Part shown: positions 24,461 through 32,467 of the stretch, in pieces | Numbering within the stretch: the stretch's first letter is position 1 | How the letters are laid out: each line of letters opens with the position of its first letter | Source of the DNA: DATDAW01 sp036525185 | GTDB taxonomy: Bacteria; Verrucomicrobiota; Verrucomicrobiia; Chthoniobacterales; DASVRZ01 | Reading direction: 5' to 3' | Assembly (NCBI GenBank): GCA_036525185.1 | Contig: DATDAW010000055.1 | Location: forward strand, 1 to 36,805 | Length of the DNA: 36,805 bases | Translations under genes and position numbers: made by a program | The notes under the pieces: model-generated | Told to the model about the DNA's origin: nothing | The model's database searches: none | What the model saw: only the letters and a program-made list of their open reading frames with translations

Positions 24461-24497
24461 GAAAAACGAAAGGCCCGCAATACGTCGATGCGGGCCT
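24461..24497 (-). terminator. Intrinsic terminator after tatA
   Basis: On the minus strand AGGCCCGCA (24497-24489) pairs perfectly with TGCGGGCCT (24479-24471) around a 9-nt loop, followed by TTCGTTTTTC (24470-24461). It ends the tatA transcript. The T-run abuts the ATG of the next gene at 24460. Confidence 0.85.
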
Positions 24498-24533
24498 CTT
24501 AAGGAACAGATTCCAGAGGATTCGGAGGGTACG

Positions 24534-24809
24534 TTACGCTGATTTGTGCGCGACTTCCTTGTCTTTGGCTTCAGCGACCGTGATTGCTGGCGGCGCCGGG
24601 GTCTGCGCGGTATTTTCGTCTGCGGGACGGTTCAATTCACGGCTGAATTCGTCTCGGGCCTTTTTAAATTCATGCATGCTCTGGCCGATGCTTCGTGCCA
24701 GTTCCGGCAATTTTTTCGCACCAAAGAAGATCAGCACGAAAAACAGAATCATCATGATCTCCGGCCACCCGGGGGCGGTAAGGGCGAGCAAGTTGTTCAT
24801 CATAAACAT
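24534..24809 (-). CDS. tatA: Twin-arginine translocase subunit TatA/TatE
   Basis: 91 aa from the ATG at 24809 (MFMMNNLL), which has AAAGGA about 10 nt upstream; the frame extends to 24839 without a better signal. One N-terminal transmembrane helix (WPEIMMILFFVLIFFGAKKL), the conserved FG hinge and the amphipathic helix LPELARSIGQSMHEFKKARD define the TatA family. The tail is Pro/Ala-rich and polar. TatA forms the pore for folded proteins with twin-arginine signals. It is the last gene after sixA and a Gfo/Idh/MocA oxidoreductase and ends in a strong terminator. No tatB or tatC lies in the window. Confidence 0.93.
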   Translation of the reverse strand: MFMMNNLLALTAPGWPEIMMILFFVLIFFGAKKLPELARSIGQSMHEFKKARDEFSRELNRPADENTAQTPAPPAITVAEAKDKEVAHKSA

Positions 24810-24849
24810 TTCACTACCATCCTTTGGCAGAAGTTGCAAAAAAAGACCA

Positions 24850-25326
24850 TCATCCGTGCATCAAACGGACGGGAACAAAGAACTCGAGCGCACCGCCGCC
24901 CTGATTGAAGGATTCCGACTCAATGGCGATGATCGCTGCCTTGCGAAAATTAACCGCCATCGACGCATCGTTGCTTAAGAAACTGGCGACAAAGGCGCCG
25001 AGATCCGGCTGATGGCCAACCAGCATCACGGAGGTAGATTTCGCATATTCCCGAATGACTTCGAAGCCAGTTTCGGGTTCCATGCCGCTCTCGAGACGAG
25101 CATCCATGACGGTTTCAGCGTCGGGGAGATGGTGGGCGACAATTTGAGCAGTTTCTGCGGCCCGCAACAAGGGGCTTGAGATGATGACTTGGGGGTTGAT
25201 TTTGTGTTTTGCGCAAAATTCACCAACAATCTCTGCCTGATTGACACCTTTTTTGGTAAGCGGTCGCACCTCGTCGGTGGTGGCGAGAGCCGCTGCGTCA
25301 GCGTGCCGAAGAATGTAGATCAACAT
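24850..25326 (-). CDS. sixA: SixA-like phosphohistidine phosphatase
   Basis: 158 aa histidine-phosphatase-superfamily protein. The catalytic motif is near the start (YILRHADA, His8), the Arg pair occurs in SSPLLRAAETAQ, and the second catalytic His is in VMLVGHQPDLG. Length matches SixA, which removes phosphate from phosphohistidine on phosphotransferase or two-component relay proteins; in E. coli its target is NPr. It lies 27 bp after the Gfo/Idh/MocA gene and just before tatA, on the same strand. The partner here is unknown. No SD is seen. Confidence 0.9.
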   Translation of the reverse strand: MLIYILRHADAAALATTDEVRPLTKKGVNQAEIVGEFCAKHKINPQVIISSPLLRAAETAQIVAHHLPDAETVMDARLESGMEPETGFEVIREYAKSTSVMLVGHQPDLGAFVASFLSNDASMAVNFRKAAIIAIESESFNQGGGALEFFVPVRLMHG

Positions 25327-25353
25327 TGTTCTGGTGAGGTTAATGGTCAGGTT

Positions 25354-26511
25354 TTACTCAACCGCAACCCAACGTTTCTCCGCGGCCGCGGTTGAGATGG
25401 CTGCGAGGACTTTTTCGTTTTCCAAACCGTCACGAAAAGTGGGCTGGACGCTCTTTCCTTCCACGACAGCTTTGGTGAAATCGGCGAAAGCATTGGTGAA
25501 GGTATGTTCGTAGCCGATGATATGACCGGGAGGCCACCAGGCTCCAGCGTAAGGTTGAGTGTCTTCGGTGACAAGGATGCTGCGAAACCCGCGGCGATCG
25601 GCCGGATCATGAATGCTGTAGTATTCCAGGCGGTTCATGTCTTCGAGATTGAAAACCAGCGAGCCCGCGCTGCCGTTGATCTCGAGGGTGATGTGATTCT
25701 TGCGGCCATAAGCGAAACGGGTTGCTTCCAGATTTGCGATGGCACCGTTTTTGAAACGACCGACCCAGGAGACGGCATCATCGACGGTCACTTCACCAAA
25801 CTGCGTGCCGGCCTCCGCTTTCAGTCCTTCGCCGACTGCTGTTTGGATGGGGCGTTGTTTGATGAACGTCTCCATGATGCCGGTGACTTCCGCGATGTCG
25901 CCCACGAGATAACGTGCCAGGTCGATGATGTGTGCATCGATGTCGCCATGGGTACCAGAGCCCGCGACTTCGGCTTTCAATCGCCAGACGATCGGAAAAT
26001 TGGGGTCAGCGATCCAATCCTGCGCATAGCGAGCGCGAAAATGATAAATCCGGTCGCCTATCGCGCCGTCGTCGATCATCCGTTTGGCCAGGGCAATGGC
26101 CGGGATACGGCGGTAATTGTGGCAGACCATGTTCACGACGCCTGCGTTTTCGGCCGCATCGACCATGCGCTGGCACTCGGGGACGTCCATGCCGAGCGGT
26201 TTTTCGCAGAGGATGGCCTTGCCCGCGGCAGCGGCAGCGATCGCAATTTCGGCATGCGTGTCGTTGGGCGTGGTGATGTCGACAATGTCGATTTCCGGAT
26301 CCTCAATTACCGATCGCCAGTCCGTGACGGCTTTCTCCCAGCCGAGCTTCTGAGCGGCGGCTTCCACTTTCGAAGCGGACCGTCCAGCGATGGTTTTCAG
26401 ACGGAGATTGGCTGGGAGGTCAAAGAAACGCGGCGCCTGTCGCCACGCATTTGAGTGTGCCTTTCCCATGAAGTTGTAGCCAATCATTCCAATGGATAGG
26501 TTTTTTTTCAT
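25354..26511 (-). CDS. Gfo/Idh/MocA-family NAD(P)-dependent oxidoreductase
   Basis: 385 aa. N-terminal Rossmann fold with SIGMIGYNFMGKAHSNAW (dinucleotide loop), DIVDITTPNDTHAEIA, and the hallmark ILCEKPLG with its catalytic Lys. The C-terminal alpha/beta domain (about 130-365) has SGTHGDIDAHIIDLARYLVG, with the active-site Asp/His. The family oxidises or epimerises sugars, inositols and related alcohols. There is no twin-arginine signal, so this one is cytoplasmic although it shares a probable operon with tatA. Length and the long C-terminal insert resemble the many such paralogues found in Verrucomicrobiota and Planctomycetota. Substrate unknown. It is divergent from the TPM gene at 26620. 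Confidence 0.92.
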   Translation of the reverse strand: MKKNLSIGMIGYNFMGKAHSNAWRQAPRFFDLPANLRLKTIAGRSASKVEAAAQKLGWEKAVTDWRSVIEDPEIDIVDITTPNDTHAEIAIAAAAAGKAILCEKPLGMDVPECQRMVDAAENAGVVNMVCHNYRRIPAIALAKRMIDDGAIGDRIYHFRARYAQDWIADPNFPIVWRLKAEVAGSGTHGDIDAHIIDLARYLVGDIAEVTGIMETFIKQRPIQTAVGEGLKAEAGTQFGEVTVDDAVSWVGRFKNGAIANLEATRFAYGRKNHITLEINGSAGSLVFNLEDMNRLEYYSIHDPADRRGFRSILVTEDTQPYAGAWWPPGHIIGYEHTFTNAFADFTKAVVEGKSVQPTFRDGLENEKVLAAISTAAAEKRWVAVE

Positions 26512-26619
26512 AGTCAGAAGGGATGGGGGTATGGCAGAAGTGCGCTTTGTTTAATGTTATTGGTCCGCAATTGTAAATAAAGCCGTTCCAAGCATTTCCC
26601 GAGTGATTCCCAATTTTCC

Positions 26620-27204
26620 ATGCGTTGCCCTTCCTGTTTGACTCCGGTTACCGGGCCCGTCGCCGAGTGCCCCGCTTGCGGTATGAGCCTCGCCAAACTG
26701 GATGCCAAATTCAAAACCGTCCCGCGGCATCTGCGATTCATCACGGACCATGTCTCGCTGTTTACCGCCGAAGACCACGAAGCGCTCGCCAGCCAGATTG
26801 AGGCGCTCGAAAAACAGTATGCCGGCCTGCACGTCTCCTTGATGACCTTGGAATTGCCCGCAAACATCAATCTACGCGAGTACGTCTTCTGGCTCTTCAA
26901 CCGCTGCCGGTTTGGCCCCGCTGACGCAAAATTAGGCCGCAACTATTCCGTGGTCATCGTCATCGACGTCACCAGCGGCTCCGTGTTTATGAGCACCGGT
27001 TTTGGTTTTGAGCAGTGGCTGCAGGATGAAGATTTGCAAGCGATCCTCGACGCCGCAATACCCCAGTTCAGTAAGAACCGTCTAGCCGACGGCTGCAAAA
27101 TCATCCTCAGTAGCCTCGCGGCAAAAATCCGGACCATTTGCGCAGAGAACCCTGGAAAGAAAGTGCGTACACCGAGCCCGCCTGCACGTATCGAAGATCT
27201 ATGA
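26620..27204 (+). CDS. Zinc-ribbon protein with TPM-like domain
   Basis: 194 aa. It begins with a zinc ribbon: MRCPSCLTPVTGPVAECPACG has two CxxC pairs, Cys3/Cys6 and Cys17/Cys20. A TPM-type (TLP18.3/Psb32/MOLO-1) domain follows, about residues 45-170, with LPANINLREYVFWLFNRCRF, YSVVIVIDVTSGSVFMSTGF and ADGCKIILSS. There is no signal peptide, so it is cytoplasmic. TPM domains in other organisms are found in photosystem repair and phosphatase-like proteins; the role here is unknown. It overlaps the next TPM gene by 4 bp (ATGA), so the two are probably made together. No SD is visible. Confidence 0.8.
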   Translation: MRCPSCLTPVTGPVAECPACGMSLAKLDAKFKTVPRHLRFITDHVSLFTAEDHEALASQIEALEKQYAGLHVSLMTLELPANINLREYVFWLFNRCRFGPADAKLGRNYSVVIVIDVTSGSVFMSTGFGFEQWLQDEDLQAILDAAIPQFSKNRLADGCKIILSSLAAKIRTICAENPGKKVRTPSPPARIEDL

Positions 27205-27905
27205 AAGCAGTGTTATCGCTCCTTGCAGTAGCATTTCTAGTCACTTTCGCCAGCCACGCAGCAGCCCAACACTCTCTGCCACCGGTACCGGACGATCGCA
27301 TTGCCGATTATGCAGGGGTTATGCAGGTGGATGATCGTGAGCGCCTTTCACGAGAGCTTCAGAAACAGTTCAAGAAAAACCAAATATCGGTTTATGTCGC
27401 CACATTCCAGAGCCTCAGCGACAGCGACGCCGCAGTCGCTGACAATTTGCGCCAGGCATGGGTCGCTGAACCGCAGGGATTCATCGTTCTCTACAACCAA
27501 CATCGCGACAAACTCTCCATCAGTCTTACCAAGGAGGTTTTTGACAGATTTGACGCCGCCGGAGAGCTTCAGGAACTCGGCGCTCAGATCGATGTGATTA
27601 ACAAGGCAGGCCCTGCCACTTCGGTTCCTCTCACGGTTCACTCGATTCTCAACAAACTCTATCCCGTTGACGATGGCAGCCAGGCGCTGCTCGACAACGA
27701 CGCGCGCAAAGCAAAATGGTCGTTTATCGTTCCGGGTTTGATTATCCTGGCGGTGATTGTTTACGGCCTGCGGACTGCCTGGGTGCGTTTAAAGAGTCAG
27801 AACGTTTTCAAGCGTAGCGAAACACTCCCAGTGAGTTCTGCGCAGCCTAGATTCGGCTCAAGTCTCGGGGGAACGAATTTCGCTTCGGTTAAGTTCCGGC
27901 AATAA
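27201..27905 (+). CDS. Exported, membrane-anchored TPM-domain protein
   Basis: 234 aa from the ATG at 27201, which overlaps the upstream stop; the frame is open to 27138, but a signal peptide begins exactly here (MKAVLSLLAVAFLVTFASHA). The mature part has a TPM domain (about 28-150: RIADYAGVMQVDDRERLSRE, then ISVYVATFQSLSDSD, GFIVLYNQHRDKLSISL). A transmembrane helix near the C-terminus (about 180-200, FIVPGLIILAVIVYGL) is followed by a basic cytoplasmic tail. Topology is therefore periplasmic with a C-terminal anchor. Pairing with a cytoplasmic TPM protein is unusual; function unknown. Confidence 0.83.
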   Translation: MKAVLSLLAVAFLVTFASHAAAQHSLPPVPDDRIADYAGVMQVDDRERLSRELQKQFKKNQISVYVATFQSLSDSDAAVADNLRQAWVAEPQGFIVLYNQHRDKLSISLTKEVFDRFDAAGELQELGAQIDVINKAGPATSVPLTVHSILNKLYPVDDGSQALLDNDARKAKWSFIVPGLIILAVIVYGLRTAWVRLKSQNVFKRSETLPVSSAQPRFGSSLGGTNFASVKFRQ

Positions 27906-27921
27906 ATTAGACCTTTTTCGT

Positions 27922-27938
27922 CGCGACTTCAGGTCGCG
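27922..27938. repeat. Small hairpin between the TPM gene and the repeat-protein gene
   Basis: CGCGAC-TTCAG-GTCGCG forms a 6-bp perfect stem, 17 bp after the TPM stop. It may be a weak terminator or a dispersed palindrome; the T-run lies upstream, not downstream, on the plus strand. Confidence 0.4.
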
Positions 27939-27968
27939 TGCGTGGTTTGATAGATTCCTTAACTTTCA

Positions 27969-29240
27969 ATGAGCAGACTTCTTTATTCGGCTGGCGGAAT
28001 TTCGATCGTGGCAATGGTCACCACCGGCGCACTGCTCATCCAGCATAAGACATCGCAAACGTCATCGAGGCACGCGTCGTTAGCCAACCCCAAAAAAATC
28101 GAGCTTTCCTCGCCTGCAGTAGAGAGTTTGGCTGATCCGACCGACCCCCCCGCCCCATCTCGCGTTGCTGACGACGAGCGCCCTGGTAACGGCATCGTCA
28201 CGCAGGAATGGGCTTCAAAAATTGGCGACCCAGCACGGCGCCGAATGGCCTTTGCAGAGTTTGGCCGCATTCTTGCCGCCGAAAACCTCGAGCAGGCCTT
28301 GAAAAAAGCCTCGACGCTCACACCCGGCGCCGACCGTCTGGCGCTGCTCGAGGGCATCTTCGGGCAAATCGCTAACAAAGATCCCAAAGCAGCCTTTGCA
28401 GCTGCTCAAACGCTCACCGGCGATGACCGGACTTTTGCCCTGAAAACACTCGCTTTGGAATGGGCTTTCAACAGTCCCGACGGTAAAAACGGCCCTATGA
28501 CCTCCACGGCATCCGTAGGCGTCGCCTTGGTCCTTGCTACATCAGATCCCGAGGCTGCCGCTGCATGGGCTGCCCACGAGATCTCCGGCCGTGAAAAGGG
28601 AATGGCGGTCGCTGCCATCGCTCGCGAATGGGCTAAAAAGGATCCCATCGCTGCAGCTACGTATGCCGCGCAGCTTAGCTCGGAACAGGGCGGCGGTGGC
28701 CGATGGGCCATCTCCGGCGTCATCGAACATTGGGCTGGCTCCGATCCCGCCGGCGCCGCCGCTTGGGTGGCAACCTTTCCGGAAGGCCGCGAACGCGACC
28801 GGGCAATCAGGCAGGTGAGCGCTACGTGGGCGGCACAAGACACCGTCCAAGCCATCACATGGGCCAATGGGTTGACCGATCCCAAGAGCCAGCGCACCGC
28901 TTATACATCCATCGCCACCGCGTGGGCATCGACCGATCCACGGCAGGCTCTTTCATGGGCATCGCAAATTTCGGAGCCAGCCGCGCAGTCAAGCGCCGTC
29001 TCGGCCGCCATTTCAAACTGGGCTACGCAGGATCCGTCGGCTGCAGCTGCCGTGATCCCGTCCATTGGCAATGATTCAACCAAAAAAGATGCCGTTAACC
29101 GGATCGCCTTCGAATGGGCCCGGCGGGACACGGCGGCCGCTCAGGCGTGGGTCAACTCCTCCGTTCCCCCGAACCTTAAAGAGGCCGCAAACAAAGCCAT
29201 CGCAAATGCCCAACGTCGGGAAGCGGGCGGTTCACGTTAA
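27969..29240 (+). CDS. Membrane-anchored protein with about nine tandem 32-residue helical repeats
   Basis: 423 aa. N-terminal anchor or signal (LLYSAGGISIVAMVTTGALL), then a Pro/Ser-rich linker to about residue 75. From about 105 to the end there are roughly nine repeats of about 32 residues. Each starts with a KDP/SDP/TDP-type turn, then an Ala-rich helix with a central Trp (DPEAAAAWAAHEIS; DPAGAAAWVATFPEG; DPRQALSWASQIS) and a second helix ending in W-A (IAREWAK; VSATWAA; ISNWATQ). The array should form a solenoid like TPR or HEAT proteins, probably for binding a partner outside the inner membrane. I know similar repeat proteins from Verrucomicrobiota, but cannot name a characterised one. 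No SD. Confidence 0.8.
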   Translation: MSRLLYSAGGISIVAMVTTGALLIQHKTSQTSSRHASLANPKKIELSSPAVESLADPTDPPAPSRVADDERPGNGIVTQEWASKIGDPARRRMAFAEFGRILAAENLEQALKKASTLTPGADRLALLEGIFGQIANKDPKAAFAAAQTLTGDDRTFALKTLALEWAFNSPDGKNGPMTSTASVGVALVLATSDPEAAAAWAAHEISGREKGMAVAAIAREWAKKDPIAAATYAAQLSSEQGGGGRWAISGVIEHWAGSDPAGAAAWVATFPEGRERDRAIRQVSATWAAQDTVQAITWANGLTDPKSQRTAYTSIATAWASTDPRQALSWASQISEPAAQSSAVSAAISNWATQDPSAAAAVIPSIGNDSTKKDAVNRIAFEWARRDTAAAQAWVNSSVPPNLKEAANKAIANAQRREAGGSR

Positions 29241-29343
29241 ACGGCGCAAGATTGCCAAAGAAACGTTGCCTTGGCACCAGGTTGCTATTAGGCAAAATAC
29301 CTGCAAAGCCATCCAATCTGTCTTCCCTGCCCGAATTACAGGT

Positions 29344-29529
29344 ATGACATCACTGCAACTCAAAGGCAATTGGAACGAGGTTAAGGGCAAGTTGAAACAA
29401 AAATATGCCCAGCTAACCGACGATGACTTAACGTTCGCCGAAGGCAAGGAAGACGAATTGTTGGGGCGCTTGCAAAAGCGACTTGGCAAGAGCAAGGACG
29501 ATATCCGACGCGAGATCGAGGATTTCTAG
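29344..29529 (+). CDS. CsbD-like general stress protein
   Basis: 61 aa from the ATG at 29344. The sequence begins MTSLQLKGNWNEVKGKLKQK and continues YAQLTDDDLTFAEGKEDELL, the standard CsbD pattern (a small two-helix, hydrophilic protein). The frame is open further upstream inside the preceding gene's 3' region, but those residues are unlike the family. CsbD proteins are induced by the general stress response in many bacteria; the molecular role is unknown. A perfect 10-bp hairpin follows its stop. Confidence 0.9.
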   Translation: MTSLQLKGNWNEVKGKLKQKYAQLTDDDLTFAEGKEDELLGRLQKRLGKSKDDIRREIEDF

Positions 29530-29562
29530 GACATCCATCCCTGCCGGTATAGCAGCACTGCG

Positions 29563-29589
29563 TGAGCCCAGGATCATTACCTGGGCTCA
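29563..29589 (+). terminator. Perfect hairpin after the csbD-like gene
   Basis: TGAGCCCAGG (29563-29572) and CCTGGGCTCA (29580-29589) form a 10-bp perfect stem with a 7-nt loop. No T-run follows, so it is terminator-like rather than a classical intrinsic terminator. Confidence 0.55.
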
Positions 29590-29653
29590 GAAAAGATTCT
29601 ACCCGCACAAGTTTGGTTGGTTCCCGAAGAGAAACTCGGAAGGAAAAAGGATT

Positions 29654-30133
29654 ATGAAACGAACTCTCATCGCAGCGATTCTTCTCTCGATGCCAGTCCT
29701 TGGCTTGGCCGAGGATAAGTCCTTGAAAGAACGGGCTGCAGAAATGGCCGAGAAGGTCAAACAGGAGGCTGAAGAAGCGACAAGCACGGCATCCGGTGCT
29801 GTGCGTGAAGCATGGAGATCAACCAAGGCTTATTTGAGCCCGAACCCAGCCGAATTCCGCGCAGGGGCCAGCCGCAGATTGGACGAGCTTGCTACCTCAA
29901 TCGACAATTTGAGAAAATCCGAGACCGGCCCGATGGCTTCGCGGCCCTATTTTGCGACCCGTGTGCGGGCTTTGCAGGAACATCTCGATTTTGCACGAGG
30001 TGAGCTCGAAAAGCTTCCTTCTGACGCCAAGGAAGGTGGATACATTGCCGCTCGTAAGGACTTCAATCGCACCCTGGGCAATTTGGAAAATGCCGTAAAC
30101 GCCGCGCACGACGAAGCGTACGAAAATGGCTAG
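29654..30133 (+). CDS. Small exported helical protein
   Basis: 159 aa from the ATG at 29654, preceded by AGGA-AAAAGG; the frame is open upstream, but a signal peptide begins here (MKRTLIAAILLSMPVLGLAE). The mature part is predicted to be almost entirely helical and charged: LKERAAEMAEKVKQEAEEAT resembles apolipoprotein/LEA-type amphipathic repeats, followed by LDELATSIDNLRK and FARGELEKLPSDAKE. It lies between a CsbD-like gene and a DUF2267 gene, so an envelope-stress role is plausible. No family was recognised with confidence. Confidence 0.72.
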   Translation: MKRTLIAAILLSMPVLGLAEDKSLKERAAEMAEKVKQEAEEATSTASGAVREAWRSTKAYLSPNPAEFRAGASRRLDELATSIDNLRKSETGPMASRPYFATRVRALQEHLDFARGELEKLPSDAKEGGYIAARKDFNRTLGNLENAVNAAHDEAYENG

Positions 30134-30280
30134 AATGAAGAGGCAAATCGCGGGCGGTTTTCGCATCTTTCCCGGCCACAGTTTTTGAAGCTACCAAAGG
30201 GGTGGCTGTTTGCCGCCGGTGACGCCCGTTTGGCGCAACCGAAGAGGCGCGGGCCGACGATAATTTGAGGAGGGCAATCG

Positions 30281-30760
30281 ATGGAAAGCTCCTCTTCAAA
30301 ATGCAATCACCCCGCCATGAACAAAAACAATTCTCTTGATGTAATCGATACGACCGTCCAGAAGACTCGGGAATGGGTCGCTGCCGTGTCGGATGCAACT
30401 CATCTCGACACCCAGGATTCGTACAAGGCTCTCCGAGCCGTTCTTCAAACACTGCGTGACCGGCTGCCTTTGGAACTCGCTGCCCATTTCTCTGCGCAAT
30501 TGCCGATGTTGCTCCGAGGATTGTTCTACGAGGGCTGGCATCCTGCTGGAGTCCATGAGAAGCTCCACAAGGAGGCATTCCTCAAAGCGGTCGGAGACAA
30601 AATCGTCTCAGATCATTTCATCGACCCGCACAGGGTCGTGCCCGGCGTTTTCAGCGTTCTACCTCGGTTTATATCGCCAGGTGAAATCGATAAAGTCCGG
30701 GGGAGCCTGCCTCACGACCTACGACAGATCTGGCCATCCCCCGTCCAGTCTGCGCTATGA
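30281..30760 (+). CDS. DUF2267 domain protein
   Basis: 159 aa. The start at 30281 has GGAGGG 6 nt upstream; an internal ATG 12 codons later is less supported. The DUF2267 pattern covers about 25-155: VQKTREWVAAVSDA, DSYKALRAVLQTLRDRLPLE and LAAHFSAQLPMLLRGLFYEG, then a second segment around VVPGVFSVLPRFISPGEIDK. It is a soluble, helical cytoplasmic protein of unknown function. DUF2267 genes are often near stress genes, and here it precedes the DUF72-UdgX pair by 17 bp, in the same direction, so co-transcription is likely. Confidence 0.85.
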   Translation: MESSSSKCNHPAMNKNNSLDVIDTTVQKTREWVAAVSDATHLDTQDSYKALRAVLQTLRDRLPLELAAHFSAQLPMLLRGLFYEGWHPAGVHEKLHKEAFLKAVGDKIVSDHFIDPHRVVPGVFSVLPRFISPGEIDKVRGSLPHDLRQIWPSPVQSAL

Positions 30761-30777
30761 GAAACTAGCGTCTCCAA

Positions 30778-31629
30778 ATGATCCGAATCGGCATTTCCGG
30801 CTGGACATATGCTCCCTGGCGCGGCGTGTTTTTCCCGGAAAATTTGCCACAGAAACGCGAGCTGGAGTATGCATCACGCCAGGTGCAGACCATCGAAATC
30901 AATGGCTCGTTCTACTCACTGCAGCGACCTTCGAGTTATCAGGCATGGTATGAGGCAACGCCGATGCAATTCGTCTTTTCGATCAAGGGCAGCCGTTTCA
31001 TCACCCATTTGCGTCGGCTCAAGGAGGTGGAAAAACCCCTGGCAAACTTTCTCGCTTCGGGCGTTTTGCGATTGCGTGAAAAATTAGGGCCTTTCCTTTG
31101 GCAGTTGCCGCCGAATTTTGTCTACGACCGGGAACGTCTGGAGGCGTTTTTTCAGCTCCTGCCGCGTCGCAGCGACGAAGCCGCCGCCTTGGGTCGCCGG
31201 CACGACAACCGGCTGCGTTTCCGGGCGTGGACCCAGCCGGGCGGCATTCGCTCACTGCGCCACGCGCTTGAAGTGCGGCATGAATCGTTTGAAAACAAGG
31301 CGTTTATCGAACTTTTACGCCGGCATCAGATTGCCTTGGTCGTGTCCGACGGCGGTGGCAAGTGGCCGTTGCTGGAAGACGTAACTGCCGATTTTGTCTA
31401 CGTGCGGCTTCACGGTGCAGAGGAATTGTACGCGAGCGGCTACACAGAAGCGGCGCTCGACACGTGGGCGGGGAAAATCCGTCGCTGGGCACGCAGTGGC
31501 GATGTTTTCGTCTATTTCGACAATGATCAAAAGGTCCACGCCCCTTTTGATGCAATCGCTCTAAGGCGACGCCTCAACACAGGTCGTTGGGACCGGAAAA
31601 GAGAGCCGGAGCTCCACGGAGTTCGATGA
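30778..31629 (+). CDS. DUF72 (YecE-like) TIM-barrel protein
   Basis: 283 aa. The family signature starts at once: IRIGISGWTYAPWRGVFFPE. The usual blocks follow: QTIEINGSFYSLQRPSSYQAW, FVFSIKGSRFITHLRRL (with the conserved Lys and Arg), GPFLWQLPPNF, ALEVRHESF, LVVSDGGGKWPLLE, FVYVRLHG and the terminal VFVYFDNDQKVHAP. All the conserved core motifs seem intact. DUF72 is a TIM barrel of unproven function. It overlaps the udgX gene by 4 bp (ATGA), which suggests a related role, possibly in DNA repair (inference). Confidence 0.9.
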   Translation: MIRIGISGWTYAPWRGVFFPENLPQKRELEYASRQVQTIEINGSFYSLQRPSSYQAWYEATPMQFVFSIKGSRFITHLRRLKEVEKPLANFLASGVLRLREKLGPFLWQLPPNFVYDRERLEAFFQLLPRRSDEAAALGRRHDNRLRFRAWTQPGGIRSLRHALEVRHESFENKAFIELLRRHQIALVVSDGGGKWPLLEDVTADFVYVRLHGAEELYASGYTEAALDTWAGKIRRWARSGDVFVYFDNDQKVHAPFDAIALRRRLNTGRWDRKREPELHGVR

Positions 31630-32240
31630 AAATTGCGCACGAAGCGATAGTTCCGAAAACGAACGAATGGTCTCTCCTGCGCAAGGCCGCCAGCCGGTGC
31701 CAGGCGTGTCCATTGTGGAAAAACGCTACGCAAACCGTCTTCGGCGAAGGTCTGCAAACGGCGTCCATTTTCTTCATCGGTGAACAGCCAGGGGATCGGG
31801 AGGACCGCGAAGGCAAACCGTTTGTAGGACCGGCGGGGCGGCTGCTCGACCGGGCACTCGCGGACGCAGGTCTGGATCGCGACGCCTGCTACGTGACAAA
31901 CGCCGTCAAACATTTCAAAAACGAGCCCCGCGGCAAACGGCGCCTGCATAAAAAGCCGAATCAATCTGAAATCGCTGCCTGCAAACCCTGGTGGAAAGCG
32001 GAGCTGGCTCTGATTCGGCCGCGAACGCTTGTTTGTCTCGGAGCGACCGCTGCCCGAGTGGTTTTCGAGCGTGAAGTGCGAGTGCAAAAAGAGCGTGGCG
32101 CTTTTCTTGTCAGCCCCGCCTCCGAAAGGACGCTGGTAACGGTGCATCCGTCATCCCTGTTAAGAGTCCCAGATTCGGCGGATCGAGAACGAGAATACGG
32201 AAGGTTTGTCGAGGACTTGAGACGCTTAAGATCCCCTTAG
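31626..32240 (+). CDS. udgX: UdgX-type uracil-DNA glycosylase
   Basis: 204 aa from the ATG overlapping the upstream stop at 31626; the earlier ATG at 31587 lies inside the DUF72 gene. Family-4/UdgX motifs: the CxxC pair Cys25/Cys28 (iron-sulphur ligands), motif A IGEQPGDREDREGKPFVGPA, TNAVKHFK, and the UdgX-specific loop GKRRLHKKP with His108, and HPSSLLR near the end. In Mycobacterium UdgX the equivalent His becomes covalently bonded to the sugar after uracil removal, giving a stable protein-DNA adduct. Here the loop is fully conserved, so the same chemistry is expected. It lies upstream of and convergent with the NHEJ genes. Confidence 0.93.
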   Translation: MKIAHEAIVPKTNEWSLLRKAASRCQACPLWKNATQTVFGEGLQTASIFFIGEQPGDREDREGKPFVGPAGRLLDRALADAGLDRDACYVTNAVKHFKNEPRGKRRLHKKPNQSEIAACKPWWKAELALIRPRTLVCLGATAARVVFEREVRVQKERGAFLVSPASERTLVTVHPSSLLRVPDSADREREYGRFVEDLRRLRSP

Positions 32241-32314
32241 CCTAAATCACGTAAATCCCGTGCGGCTGGGGAACAACCTGGAGTCTCCTCCTGGGTTAAT
32301 GGGCCTGGAAACAA

Positions 32315-32467
32315 TCAGATCCGTCCCAGTAGCAGCAAAACGATGAGGATGAGCAGAATGAGTCCCAATGTCCCACTGGGAACGTAGCCCCAGGCTGAGC
32401 TGTAAGGCCACGCCGGCAACGCGCCGATAAGTAACAAAATCAGCACAATCAATAGAATCGTTGTCAT
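32315..32467 (-). CDS. DUF3309 small membrane protein
   Basis: 50 aa from the ATG at 32467. MTTILLIVLILLLIGALPAW, then PYSSAWGYVPSG, then a second hydrophobic stretch ending LLLLGRI: the exact two-helix layout of DUF3309, a tiny membrane protein common in proteobacteria and soil bacteria. The frame is open upstream to 32584 within the polymerase gene, but those residues do not fit the family. Function unknown; often found among stress genes. No SD visible. Confidence 0.87.
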   Translation of the reverse strand: MTTILLIVLILLLIGALPAWPYSSAWGYVPSGTLGLILLILIVLLLLGRI

